Source: MB1-2 sp046566065 (GTDB lineage Bacteria; Actinomycetota; CADDZG01; WHSQ01). Taken from it: 62,812 nt of DNA. Below are positions 32,729 through 40,390 of this stretch, in pieces. The stretch covers positions 1-62,812 of the forward strand of contig JBKHXK010000014.1 in NCBI GenBank assembly GCA_046566065.1, written 5' to 3'. The position numbers were made by a program, and so were the translations under genes. How positions within the stretch are numbered: the first letter of the stretch is position 1; each line of letters begins with the position of its first letter. The notes beneath the pieces were generated by a model. It was not told where the DNA came from. It saw nothing but the letters and a program-made list of their open reading frames with translations, and searched no databases.

Positions 32729-33583
32729 GTGACCCCTACAGATCGCCCGGCTCCCGTGGTCGAGGACTCCATGCCGGCCGGCGGTCGCTCCTTGAAGCAA
32801 GCGGTGATCACCGCCCTCATCCTGCTCGGCCTGATCGTCGTGTGCGGCCTGCTGGGGAGCCTGGCCTTCTTCGTGCTGGCGGCCACGGTGATCCTGATCG
32901 CCTTGTTCGAGTTGTACGACGCGCTGATCCAGACCGGTCATCGCCCGAACATGTATCTCGGGCTGGCCTGCGGGCTCGCACTTCTTCTCGTCTCCTATCT
33001 CGAACGCCCTGCGCTCATAGCCGTCGTTCTCGCGGTGGCGATGTACGGGGCCTTCGCTCTCGCCCTGCGGCCGAACCGGGGCAAGAGCCCTTCCAGCTAT
33101 GTCGCCTGGACGGTGTTGGGTGTCGCGTGGATCGGCGGTGGGGGGGCCGGGGCCGTATCGATCCTCACGCTGGACGACGGCGTGATGCTTTTGATCGCCT
33201 ACGTCTTGATCACGGCCCTGGACGACATCGGCGGCTACTTCGCCGGCACCCGGTTCGGGAAGCACAAGTTGGCCCCCTCGATATCTCCGGCGAAGTCCTG
33301 GGAGGGTTGGGTCGGCGGGTTCCTGGCCTCGCTCGCGGGTGGGCTCCTCTTCGCCTTCCTGCTGGAGAGCCTCGATCCACTCGACGGCCTCGCGGTGGGA
33401 GCGATCAGCGGGCTCCTGGCCCCTATCGGGGACCTGACGGAATCCATGGCCAAGCGCGAGATCGGCATCAAGGACTCCGGGCGGCTGCTTCCCGGCCACG
33501 GAGGCTTGCTCGACCGTCTCGACGCGATCCTCTTCTGCGCCCCCGCCGTCTACCTCTACCTCCGCTTCGCCGTTTTGGGTTAA
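32729..33583 (+). CDS. cdsA: phosphatidate cytidylyltransferase
   Basis: 284 aa polytopic membrane enzyme making CDP-diacylglycerol for phospholipid synthesis. About eight hydrophobic segments; SPAKSWEGWVGG and the C-terminal signature AKREIGIKDSGRLLPGHGGLLDRLDAILF are present. GTG start two bases after frr. The last codons (FAVLG) and the TAA stop are supplied by the 52-bp repeat R3, so the native C-terminus may have been replaced by repeat sequence. Confidence 0.95.
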   Translation: MTPTDRPAPVVEDSMPAGGRSLKQAVITALILLGLIVVCGLLGSLAFFVLAATVILIALFELYDALIQTGHRPNMYLGLACGLALLLVSYLERPALIAVVLAVAMYGAFALALRPNRGKSPSSYVAWTVLGVAWIGGGGAGAVSILTLDDGVMLLIAYVLITALDDIGGYFAGTRFGKHKLAPSISPAKSWEGWVGGFLASLAGGLLFAFLLESLDPLDGLAVGAISGLLAPIGDLTESMAKREIGIKDSGRLLPGHGGLLDRLDAILFCAPAVYLYLRFAVLG

Positions 33584-33622
33584 CTCAAGCACGTCTGAGC
33601 GTGCTCCAGATGCATCAGAACG
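33571..33622 (+). repeat. 52-bp palindromic intergenic repeat, unit R3
   Basis: Starts CGTTTTGGGTTAACTCAAGC and ends CAGAACG; inner arms AGCACG/CGTGCT. It overlaps the 3' end of cdsA and includes its stop codon. Less conserved than R1, R2 and R4 in the right half. Confidence 0.75.
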
Positions 33623-33629
33623 GGATGTC

Positions 33630-33644
33630 CGATCGGGCCGATCG
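33630..33644. repeat. 15-bp palindrome linking repeat units R3 and R4
   Basis: CGATCGG-G-CCGATCG, a perfect palindrome around one base, centred between the oppositely oriented units R3 and R4. Confidence 0.6.
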
Positions 33645-33694
33645 TTCTGACGTTGGAAAAGCACGCGTGGGCGTGCTCCAGTTAGCCCAGAAGG
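33643..33694 (-). repeat. 52-bp palindromic intergenic repeat, unit R4 (inverted)
   Basis: Read on the minus strand it begins CCTTCTGGGCTAACTGGAGC and ends GTCAGAACG, matching R2 at all but about six positions. Ends a few bases before the dxr start region. With R3 and the central palindrome it makes a composite element. Confidence 0.8.
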
Positions 33695-33713
33695 GCGTGT
33701 GAGAATCTTCTTC

Positions 33714-34835
33714 ATGAGCGCAGGCCGGCGCCGCGTCTCCATCCTCGGTTCCACCGGGTCGATCGGACGCCAAGCCCTGGACGTCATCGCCGAGCATCCC
33801 GATCACCTCGAGGTGGTCGGCCTGGTCGCGGGCAGCGACGAGGAAGCTCTGGCGCGCCAAGCGGCAGCGCTGCCGGGAGAGGTGAGAACCGGGCTCGGCT
33901 CGGAGGCTGCGGTCGAGCTCGCCGAGTGGGACGGGTGTGACGTCGTGCTCAACGCGATCGTCGGGGCCGCGGGCTTGAGAGCCTCGGTCGCCGCGCTCGA
34001 GTCCGGTAAGACGCTCGCACTCGCGAACAAAGAGAGCCTCATCGCGGGCGGCGAAGTCTGTCTCGCGGCTGCGGAGCGCGGTGGGGGCCGGATCGTCCCC
34101 GTCGATTCCGAGCACGCGTCCGTGGCGCGCTGCCTGACCGGGAGACCAGCTTCCGACGTCGCTCGCATCGTTCTCACGGCGTCGGGAGGCCCCTTCCGTA
34201 GGCGCGGTGACCTCACCGGGGTGACGGTCGAGGAGGCCCTCGCTCACCCGACCTGGTCGATGGGGTCGAAGATCACGATCGACTCCGCAACGCTCATGAA
34301 CAAGGGTTTCGAGGTCATCGAGGCCCACTTCCTGTTCGGGATCGCCTACGACCGCATCGCGGTCGTCGTGCACCCTCAGAGCCTGGTCCACGCCATCGTC
34401 GAGCTCAGCGACGGCTCGCTGCTGATGCATGCGGCGATCACCGACATGCGTCTGCCGATCCAGGCCGCTCTGCTGGATGACCCGGCTTTGCATCGCTCGC
34501 TCGGCCCCCTTGATCTGTCCGCGGCAGCGACCTTGGAGTTCGAAGAGCTCGACGGTGCGCGCTTCCCCGCGGTGAGGCTCGCTTTCGAAGCGGGCCGTCG
34601 GGGCCGCTCGTACCCAGCGGTGCTGAACGCCGCTAACGAGGTGGCCGTCCATGCTTTCCTGACCGGCGAGCTCGGCTTCCAAGGGATCGCATCCACGGTG
34701 GAGGCGGTACTCGAACAACACGAGCCGATGGAAGTAAAAGAGCTCTCGGCGGTGTTGCAAGCAGATGAGTGGGCGCGCAACCGCGCCCGCCGACACATCG
34801 AGGGCCGTTCGACGGCTCTCACTGGAGGTCGTTAA
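33714..34835 (+). CDS. dxr: 1-deoxy-D-xylulose 5-phosphate reductoisomerase
   Basis: 373 aa. Makes 2-C-methylerythritol 4-phosphate, the committed step of the MEP isoprenoid pathway, using NADPH and a divalent metal. NADPH-binding GSTGSIGRQALDVI, LANKESLIAGGE, metal/substrate loop VDSEHASVARCL and TWSMGSKITIDSATLMNKGFEVIEAH are present. The ATG at 33714 gives the usual N-terminus; GTG at 33699 would add five residues. rseP follows on the next base. Confidence 0.95.
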   Translation: MSAGRRRVSILGSTGSIGRQALDVIAEHPDHLEVVGLVAGSDEEALARQAAALPGEVRTGLGSEAAVELAEWDGCDVVLNAIVGAAGLRASVAALESGKTLALANKESLIAGGEVCLAAAERGGGRIVPVDSEHASVARCLTGRPASDVARIVLTASGGPFRRRGDLTGVTVEEALAHPTWSMGSKITIDSATLMNKGFEVIEAHFLFGIAYDRIAVVVHPQSLVHAIVELSDGSLLMHAAITDMRLPIQAALLDDPALHRSLGPLDLSAAATLEFEELDGARFPAVRLAFEAGRRGRSYPAVLNAANEVAVHAFLTGELGFQGIASTVEAVLEQHEPMEVKELSAVLQADEWARNRARRHIEGRSTALTGGR

Positions 34836-36026
34836 GTGAGTCTCGGGATCATCCTGTTCATCGTTGCGATCCTCGTGGTCGTGATGATCCACGAAGCCGG
34901 TCACCTGATCGTTGCCAAGGTGTTCGGTTTCAAAGCCACCAAGTTCTTCGTCGGTTTCGGCCCGCCCCTGTGGTCGTTCACGAAGGGCGAGACCGAATAC
35001 GGCATCGCAGCGATCCCGGCGGGCGGGTTCGTGAAGATCGTCGGCATGAACCCTTACGAGGAGGTCGCTCCGGAGGACGAGCCTCGCTCCTACCCGAACA
35101 AACCCGCCTGGCAACGCGCTCTGGTCCTCGTCGCGGGCTCGGCGACGCACTGGGTCGTCGCCTTCGTCATCCTCGTGATCACCACGATGACGATCGGGTT
35201 CCCGACCAACCAGGGCACGAACGAGGTCGCTCTCGTCGAGGGGCGGATCGAAGGCGATCTGGCCCCCGCGGCCGAAGCCGGGCTCAAGCCCGGTGATGTC
35301 ATCGTCGAGATCGACGGGCGAGAGACACAGAACTGGAACGACACCAGGGCCGCGATCCGAGCGACCGAACCGGGCGAGACCATGCAACTCGTGGTCGAGC
35401 GGGACGGCGAGCGCATGGAGTTGAGTGCCCGCCTCGGCACGGCGGTCTTCAGCGAAGAGGGCGAACTGCTCGAGTATGCGCCGCCCGGCGAAGAGGTGAG
35501 CTCGGACGTTCCCAGTGGCGCCGAGACCGTCGGCTTCCTCGGCGTCCAGCCCGAGCCGGAGTTCAAGACCGAGGGCCCGATCGGTGCGATGAGCACGAGC
35601 GGAGGGATCGTGGTCGATGTGACCGCCCGGTCCTTCCGTGGCATCGGGGAGGTCTTCACGATGGTGTTCGGCGGAGAGCTCTGGGACGCGCTGCAAGGCG
35701 AGGGTGAGCGTCAGGTGGACGAGGGCCCTCTGGGCCTCGTGGGAGCCGGCAGGATCGCCGGCGAAAGCGTGCAGAGCGGGCAGTTCCTGAACTTCGTCGG
35801 TCTGATCGTGGGTTTCACGATCTTCGTGGGCCTGATGAACCTGCTCCCCCTGCCCCCTCTCGACGGGGGGCATCTGGCCGTGCTGGCGTGGGAGAAGGTC
35901 ACCGGGAAGAAGGTCGACATCAGGAAGCTGATCCCGGTCGCGGCCGCGGTGATCGGGTTCTTCGTCATCCTGTTCGTCGCGGTCCTCTACCTGGACCTCG
36001 CGCGGCCCGTGAAGATGCCGTTCTAG
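34836..36026 (+). CDS. RseP/Rip1-type site-2 membrane metalloprotease
   Basis: 396 aa M50 protease that cuts anti-sigma factors or other membrane proteins within the bilayer. Zinc motif HEAGH in VVMIHEAGHLIVAKVFGFKATKFFVGFGP, a PDZ domain (~135-195) with GLKPGDVIVEIDGRETQNWND, and the C-terminal NLLPLPPLDGGHLAVL metal-ligand Asp. Four transmembrane helices. It lies between dxr and ispG, the common actinobacterial arrangement. GTG start. Confidence 0.93.
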   Translation: MSLGIILFIVAILVVVMIHEAGHLIVAKVFGFKATKFFVGFGPPLWSFTKGETEYGIAAIPAGGFVKIVGMNPYEEVAPEDEPRSYPNKPAWQRALVLVAGSATHWVVAFVILVITTMTIGFPTNQGTNEVALVEGRIEGDLAPAAEAGLKPGDVIVEIDGRETQNWNDTRAAIRATEPGETMQLVVERDGERMELSARLGTAVFSEEGELLEYAPPGEEVSSDVPSGAETVGFLGVQPEPEFKTEGPIGAMSTSGGIVVDVTARSFRGIGEVFTMVFGGELWDALQGEGERQVDEGPLGLVGAGRIAGESVQSGQFLNFVGLIVGFTIFVGLMNLLPLPPLDGGHLAVLAWEKVTGKKVDIRKLIPVAAAVIGFFVILFVAVLYLDLARPVKMPF

Positions 36027-36030
36027 AGAC

Positions 36031-36459
36031 ATGGAGATCTTCGAGGTCGCGCCGGAGGACCCGCGCTTGGCCGACGTCTACCCGGTCATGCACGAGCTCC
36101 GCACGGAGATGTCTCTCGACGACTTCAGAGCCACCTACGAGGCGGGATATCCCACGGGCTACCGGGTCGCGGCGCTGTTCGACGAAGGCGAGTGCCGCGC
36201 GGCGGCGGGATATCACCTCACCTACGGATTCCTGCACGGACGGTTCCTGTACATCGACGATCTAGTGACGGCTTCGGATCATCGTTCGAAGTCATACGGC
36301 AGAGCCCTCGACGACTACCTCGTAGAGCTCGCTCGGGCGGAAGGCTGCAGCGGGGTGCAGCTCGATTCGGGGACGCAGCGAACGGACGCCCACAGGTTCT
36401 ACTTCCGAGAGGGATACGTCATAACAAGCTTCCATTTCGTTCGCAGGTTCTCCACATGA
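36031..36459 (+). CDS. GNAT family N-acetyltransferase
   Basis: 142 aa. GNAT core with the acetyl-CoA loop region DDLVTASDHRSKSYGRALDDYLVELARAEGCSGVQLDSGTQRTDAHRFYFREGYVI; the usual R/Q-x-x-G-x-G/A is seen as HRSKSYGRA. Substrate unknown. Lies four bases after rseP and just before ispG, so it is probably co-transcribed, although ispG also has its own -10-like box. Confidence 0.85.
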   Translation: MEIFEVAPEDPRLADVYPVMHELRTEMSLDDFRATYEAGYPTGYRVAALFDEGECRAAAGYHLTYGFLHGRFLYIDDLVTASDHRSKSYGRALDDYLVELARAEGCSGVQLDSGTQRTDAHRFYFREGYVITSFHFVRRFST

Positions 36460-36466
36460 GCGCTTC

Positions 36467-36478
36467 TAGACTGGTTCC
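36467..36478 (+). promoter_or_regulatory. leaderless -10 box of ispG
   Basis: TAGACT followed by six bases and then GTG at 36479 (ATG three bases further). Confidence 0.4.
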
Positions 36479-37651
36479 GTGATGTACGAGAGGCGCAAGA
36501 GCAGACAGGTCATGGTCGGTTCCGTCGCGGTCGGCGGCGGCGCTCCGATCTCGATCCAGTCGATGACGGTCACCAAGACCGAGGACGTCCAAGCGACCCT
36601 GATCCAGGTCCACGAGCTCGCCACGCAGGGGGCCGACATCGTGCGCGTTGCGGTGCCGCACGAGGGCGACGCCAAGGCACTCCCGATGATCGTCCAAGAG
36701 GGCGGCGTGCCGATCATCGCCGACATCCACTTCTCGGTGCGCCTGGCCATGATGGCTCTCGAAGCGGGTGTGCACGGCCTCCGCTTGAACCCCGGCAACA
36801 TGCGCAATCCGAAACACGTGAAGGAGGTCGCAGACGCGGCCAAGGAGCGAGGCATCCCGATCAGGATCGGCGTGAACGCGGGCTCGCTCGATCGGAAGCT
36901 GGTCGAGAAGTATGGGCGACCGACCGCGGAGGCTCTTGTCGAGAGCGCGCTCTACGAGATCGGACTTCTGGAGGAGCATGGCTTCACTGACGTGAAGGTC
37001 TCGGTCAAACACCAGAACGTTGCCGAGATGATCAATGCCTACCGCTTGCTGGCTTCGAAGACCGACGTCCCCCTGCACCTCGGTGTGACCGAGGCGGGAA
37101 CGCCCAAGCAGGGGATCGTGAAGTCGGCCATCGGCATCGGGACCCTGCTGGCGGAAGGGATCGGCGACACGATCCGCGTCTCGCTTACGGCGGAACCGGT
37201 CGAAGAGGTGAAGGTGGGCAAGCAGATCCTCGCGGCGCTCGGGATCCGGCAGGACACGTTCGACCTCGTGGCTTGCCCATCGTGCGGCCGAGCGGAGCTC
37301 GACGTGTTCGCTCTCGCGGGCGAGGTGGAGTCCCGGATCGAAAAGATGGATCTCCCACCCATGCAGATCGCGGTCATGGGGTGCGAGGTGAACGGCCCCG
37401 GCGAAGCTCGCGACGCGGACATCGGCATCGCCGCGGGGCCCGGTCGCGGCTTGCTGTTCTCGAAGGGCAAGCAGATCGGCTGGGTGCCTCACGACCGGCT
37501 GGTGGATGCTCTATTGGAGGAAGCCGAACGGGTTGCCGCCGAGATCAGGGCGTCGGGGGACTTCACCGAGGGCACGGTCGAGGTCCTCAAGGGGGCCGGG
37601 CGTCGCAACGCCCTGCTCCAGGTGGGGGTAGGCGAGCCGCAGACGAAGTAG
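36479..37651 (+). CDS. ispG: 4-hydroxy-3-methylbut-2-enyl-diphosphate synthase
   Basis: 390 aa iron-sulfur enzyme of the MEP pathway. TIM-barrel part with ISIQSMTVTKTEDV, NPGNM and GVNAGSLDRKL; the 4Fe-4S ligands are the two Cys of CPSCGR and the Cys of VMGCEVNGPGEA, with the following Glu as fourth ligand. Follows dxr and rseP, so two MEP enzymes are in one block. Start GTG at 36479 or ATG at 36482. The stop abuts the stop of the convergent GGDEF gene. Confidence 0.96.
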   Translation: MMYERRKSRQVMVGSVAVGGGAPISIQSMTVTKTEDVQATLIQVHELATQGADIVRVAVPHEGDAKALPMIVQEGGVPIIADIHFSVRLAMMALEAGVHGLRLNPGNMRNPKHVKEVADAAKERGIPIRIGVNAGSLDRKLVEKYGRPTAEALVESALYEIGLLEEHGFTDVKVSVKHQNVAEMINAYRLLASKTDVPLHLGVTEAGTPKQGIVKSAIGIGTLLAEGIGDTIRVSLTAEPVEEVKVGKQILAALGIRQDTFDLVACPSCGRAELDVFALAGEVESRIEKMDLPPMQIAVMGCEVNGPGEARDADIGIAAGPGRGLLFSKGKQIGWVPHDRLVDALLEEAERVAAEIRASGDFTEGTVEVLKGAGRRNALLQVGVGEPQTK

Positions 37652-39223
37652 CTAGCGGCGCAACTTCCTCTTCAGAGCGACCTCCATGCGGGCGCGGAGC
37701 TTGTCCTCATCGAACGGCTTCTCGACGTAGTCGTCTACTCCGGCGCGAAGGCTTTCCAGCTCGCTGGACCCATCACCGGCCCCGGTGATCATGATCACCG
37801 GCGTCAGTTTCGTGGCTGGATCCGCGCGCATCTGACGGACAACCTCGGTTCCCAACATGTCCGGCAGATGCAGGTCCAACAGCACCAGGTCGGGCCGCGT
37901 CCTCTTGGCGGCCTCTACCACCTGCTTGCCTGTGTACGCAGTGGTGACGTCGTACTGGTCGGCGAACATCGCCTCGGCCAACGAGCAGATCGACGGGTCG
38001 TCATCTCCCACCAGGAGCTTGTAGCGCCGCGGTCCCGTCAACTTGACCTCGTACATCTCCTTGTCGGCCTGCTCGATCAGGTCCTCCACGGGGACCGGCG
38101 CGGAGGGGTCGAACACGGCCGTCCCGACGCTCATAGAGACCTTGAAGGGCCTGCCGCTCTGAAGGTTGTGGATGTCGGTCATCGCTTGGAGGCGCGTGAT
38201 CGGCGATTCGGTCTGCTGCTTCTCGTCGGTCAGAAGGATGCAGAACTCGTCTCCACCCATGCGACCGAGGACGTCGGTCTCACGGAACGTTGCCCGCAGG
38301 ATGTCGGCAGCGTCCCTGATCGCTGCATCGCCCTCCTGGTGGCCCAGGTTGTCGTTGATCTCCTTGAGCCCGTTCAGATCGGCGAACAAGACGGTGAAAG
38401 GCTTGCCCGTTCGTGCTGCTTTAACCGCCAGCTCCTCGGCTGCCAGCAGGAACCCCCGCCGGTTCCTCAGCCCGGTCAGCTCGTCTGTGACCGCGAGCTG
38501 TTCCATCTCCTCGGCCCTCTTGTGCTCGGACAGATCTCGAGCCACCACAGAGATCCCGGTGACGTATCCCAACGAGTTCTTGATCGGGGACAGGTTCAGA
38601 AGGCCTTCGAACAGCTCGCCGGTTGCTGTCTCGCACAGGACCTCGAGGTTCGAGACGTTCTGTCCGGCGCGCGCTTTCTTCACGGACAACAGAAAGAGCT
38701 CTCGACCCGAGCCTTCTAGGAAGGAAGCGAGAGAGCGCCCTTGCGCCTCCTTCATCGTGCAGCCGAAGATCCGCTCGGCCGAGGGGTTCCACGTGACGAT
38801 GTGGCCATCGAGGGATTCACTTACGACGGCGTCATCCGAAGACTCGATGATGGCAGCCATCTGAGCGAGTACGGCCGTCTTCTCGAGCTCCGCGGCTTGC
38901 AGCGCCAGCATCTCCTCGGCCTTGGCCAGAGCGCGAGCCTGGCCGATGAAGACCTCCAGGGCGAAGAGGGTCATGCAGATAGACAACGCGACGAAGAACT
39001 GCACCTGGGCGATCTCGAAGGGGAGACGAAGCTCGTCCGGCATGAACACCAGGTCCGGGTACTTCCACGCCACCGCCAACACACCCGAGATGCCCAGGGA
39101 GACGGCAGCCGGCATGCGAAGGATTTCGAACCGGTACAGCCGTACGGATAGCACGATCAGGGCGACGCCCATGCCGGTTAGGGCGATCGGCTCGAAGACG
39201 TCGAGGAAGCGCAGCTCAGGCAT
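37652..39223 (-). CDS. membrane PAS-GGDEF diguanylate cyclase with C-terminal receiver domain
   Basis: About 523 aa. Three hydrophobic helices (first ~95 residues), a helical linker, a PAS domain (AAIIESSDDAVVSESLDGHIVTWNPSAERIFG), a GGDEF domain with intact active site GRMGGDEFCILL, and a C-terminal receiver with phosphoacceptor Asp in DLVLLDLHLPDM and Lys in VEKPFDE. It should make cyclic di-GMP. A receiver placed after the GGDEF, not before, is uncommon. The ATG at 39223 has GAGG at suitable spacing; 39235 is an alternative. Overlaps the stop of the upstream small membrane gene. Confidence 0.9.
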   Translation of the reverse strand: MPELRFLDVFEPIALTGMGVALIVLSVRLYRFEILRMPAAVSLGISGVLAVAWKYPDLVFMPDELRLPFEIAQVQFFVALSICMTLFALEVFIGQARALAKAEEMLALQAAELEKTAVLAQMAAIIESSDDAVVSESLDGHIVTWNPSAERIFGCTMKEAQGRSLASFLEGSGRELFLLSVKKARAGQNVSNLEVLCETATGELFEGLLNLSPIKNSLGYVTGISVVARDLSEHKRAEEMEQLAVTDELTGLRNRRGFLLAAEELAVKAARTGKPFTVLFADLNGLKEINDNLGHQEGDAAIRDAADILRATFRETDVLGRMGGDEFCILLTDEKQQTESPITRLQAMTDIHNLQSGRPFKVSMSVGTAVFDPSAPVPVEDLIEQADKEMYEVKLTGPRRYKLLVGDDDPSICSLAEAMFADQYDVTTAYTGKQVVEAAKRTRPDLVLLDLHLPDMLGTEVVRQMRADPATKLTPVIMITGAGDGSSELESLRAGVDDYVEKPFDEDKLRARMEVALKRKLRR

Positions 39224-39533
39224 CGACGTCCTCATGGCCTTTCAGGACCGGGGTTGCGTAAGAGCCGAGCGAGTACAGGCCGTAGGGGAGGAGGACGGCG
39301 GCCGCGATCCGGGCCACTTGACCGAACACGACGAAGCCCTCGGCCCCCAAGGTGTCGCCGTAGAGAGGGATCGCGAACAGGAGCAGCGAGAGACCGATCA
39401 TCGTGAGGGCCACCCGGCTGCGGGTTGCGGGATCCTTCTGGTTCCTCGTGACGACGAGGATCAGGATCGCCGCGAACAACGTCATGGTGAGCGACCCGGC
39501 TTGCATGAGCTGGATCAGGGAATCGCCGACCAT
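39216..39533 (-). CDS. small three-helix membrane protein upstream of the GGDEF gene
   Basis: 105 aa with three or four hydrophobic segments (LTMTLFAAILILVV, VALTMIGLSLLLFAIPLY, ARIAAAVLLPYGLYSLGSY) and a short polar C-terminus. No family recognised. GAGGAG precedes the ATG. Its end overlaps the start of the GGDEF gene, so the two are probably translated together and may form one membrane sensor unit; this is inference. Confidence 0.75.
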   Translation of the reverse strand: MVGDSLIQLMQAGSLTMTLFAAILILVVTRNQKDPATRSRVALTMIGLSLLLFAIPLYGDTLGAEGFVVFGQVARIAAAVLLPYGLYSLGSYATPVLKGHEDVDA

Positions 39534-39546
39534 CCGCTCTCCTCAG

Positions 39547-39572
39547 AACTACGTAGGTATACCCACGTAGTT
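39547..39572. promoter_or_regulatory. 26-bp near-perfect palindrome, candidate operator
   Basis: Half-site AACTACGTAGGTA followed by its complement with one mismatch in 13 pairs. Centre lies 26 bases upstream of the ATG of the leftward operon, so a protein bound here would cover the promoter or early leader. Confidence 0.6.
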
Positions 39573-39632
39573 TCGGCAGGCCCGCTCCGTTGCGTTAGGC
39601 CCGGAAGGCGCCAAAAGGTGCGTGCGCCGTAT

Positions 39633-39653
39633 GGACTAGGAACAGCCTAGTCC
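39633..39653. repeat. perfect 8-bp hairpin between bL37 and the GGDEF operon
   Basis: Arms GGACTAGG and CCTAGTCC around the loop AACAG. It sits 17 bases past the bL37 stop on the minus strand. There is no T-tract, so termination is doubtful; an operator or mRNA 3' structure is possible. Confidence 0.5.
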
Positions 39654-39669
39654 GATGGTGCTTGCTCTG

Positions 39670-39744
39670 CTAGGCGTTCGGCTTCTTCCCGTGGTTCGCC
39701 TTGTTCTTCTTGCGTGCCCGGCGCTTGCGAGCTCTCTTGGCCAT
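39670..39744 (-). CDS. 50S ribosomal protein bL37 (24 aa)
   Basis: A 25-codon gene too short for routine ORF calling. It encodes MAKRARKRRARKKNKANHGK followed by KPNA, closely matching the tiny bL37 protein described from mycobacterial ribosomes (MAKRGRKKR...KANHGKRPN-type). AAGGAG lies five bases before the ATG on the minus strand. It is separated from the divergent rimP by 168 bases. Confidence 0.85.
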   Translation of the reverse strand: MAKRARKRRARKKNKANHGKKPNA

Positions 39745-39821
39745 GGGGCTCCTTCGGGTCGGATGGTGGTCGGTTACAGAGAATCTAGCCGACGGCTACG
39801 CACAGTCACCGTGGTAATCTC

Positions 39822-39848
39822 TGAAACCTGCGTTGAGCAGGAGTTTCA
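39822..39848 (+). promoter_or_regulatory. hairpin upstream of rimP
   Basis: TGAAAC/GTTTCA and CTGC/GCAG pair around GTTGA, with a two-base bulge. With the next hairpin it forms a structured leader for the rimP-nusA operon or a boundary with bL37. Confidence 0.4.
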
Positions 39849-39873
39849 ACGAAAACGATCGGTTTGGTGATGG

Positions 39874-39894
39874 AAGCCCCTCCCGGAGGGGCTT
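39874..39894 (+). terminator. terminator/attenuator-like hairpin just upstream of rimP
   Basis: AAGCCCCTC pairs with GAGGGGCTT around a 3-nt loop. It lies 18 bases before the rimP ATG and four bases before its AGGAGG region, so it may attenuate the operon or end a short upstream transcript. Confidence 0.5.
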
Positions 39895-39912
39895 CGTTCG
39901 TCAGGAGGGCGG

Positions 39913-40371
39913 ATGGGGACGCTCGAGGAGGTCAGAGACCTCGCCGAGGCGGTAGCCAGGCGCCGGTCGCTGCTCCTGTGGGACGTCGAGATGGGCGGGC
40001 AACCGGGTCGCAGTGTGGTGCGGGTCTTCGTCGACGCCGAAGGCGGGGTCGACATCGACACGGTGGCGGAGGTCTCGGAGGAGATCTCACGAGGTCTGGA
40101 TCTGAAGGATCCGATCGGAGGCCGTTACACCCTCGAGGTCTCATCGCCGGGGCTGGAGCGGAACCTGCGGCTGCCGAAGCACTTCGAGCTCTCGGTCGGC
40201 AAGCGGATCGTGATGAAAACGAAGGAAAGGCTGTTCGGCAACAGCCATCGGCTGGAGGGCGTGATCGGGGCGGCCGACGAGGCGGCGGTGACCATCGAGC
40301 TTGGCTCAGAGAAGGTGGACGTGCCGTACGACGCGATCAAGTCGGCTAGGACGGTCTTCGAGTGGAACTGA
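39913..40371 (+). CDS. rimP: ribosome maturation factor RimP
   Basis: 152 aa. Assists 30S maturation. N-terminal domain with LLLWDVEMGGQPGRSVVRVFVDAEGGVDIDTVAEVSEEIS and YTLEVSSPGLERNLRLPKHFEL, then an Sm-like C-terminal domain. AGGAGGGCGG precedes the ATG. It opens the rimP-nusA-ylxR-infB operon; nusA starts 19 bases after it. Confidence 0.95.
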   Translation: MGTLEEVRDLAEAVARRRSLLLWDVEMGGQPGRSVVRVFVDAEGGVDIDTVAEVSEEISRGLDLKDPIGGRYTLEVSSPGLERNLRLPKHFELSVGKRIVMKTKERLFGNSHRLEGVIGAADEAAVTIELGSEKVDVPYDAIKSARTVFEWN

Positions 40372-40390
40372 AAAAGGAAAGGGAGCAGCG

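Noticed and set aside
33615..36032. 805-codon minus-strand frame opposite dxr and rseP
   Set aside because: Composition is Asp/Arg/His-rich shadow sequence; the plus strand carries intact Dxr and RseP.
39655..39870. 71-codon plus-strand frame opposite bL37
   Set aside because: Antisense to the conserved bL37 gene and without a ribosome-binding site.
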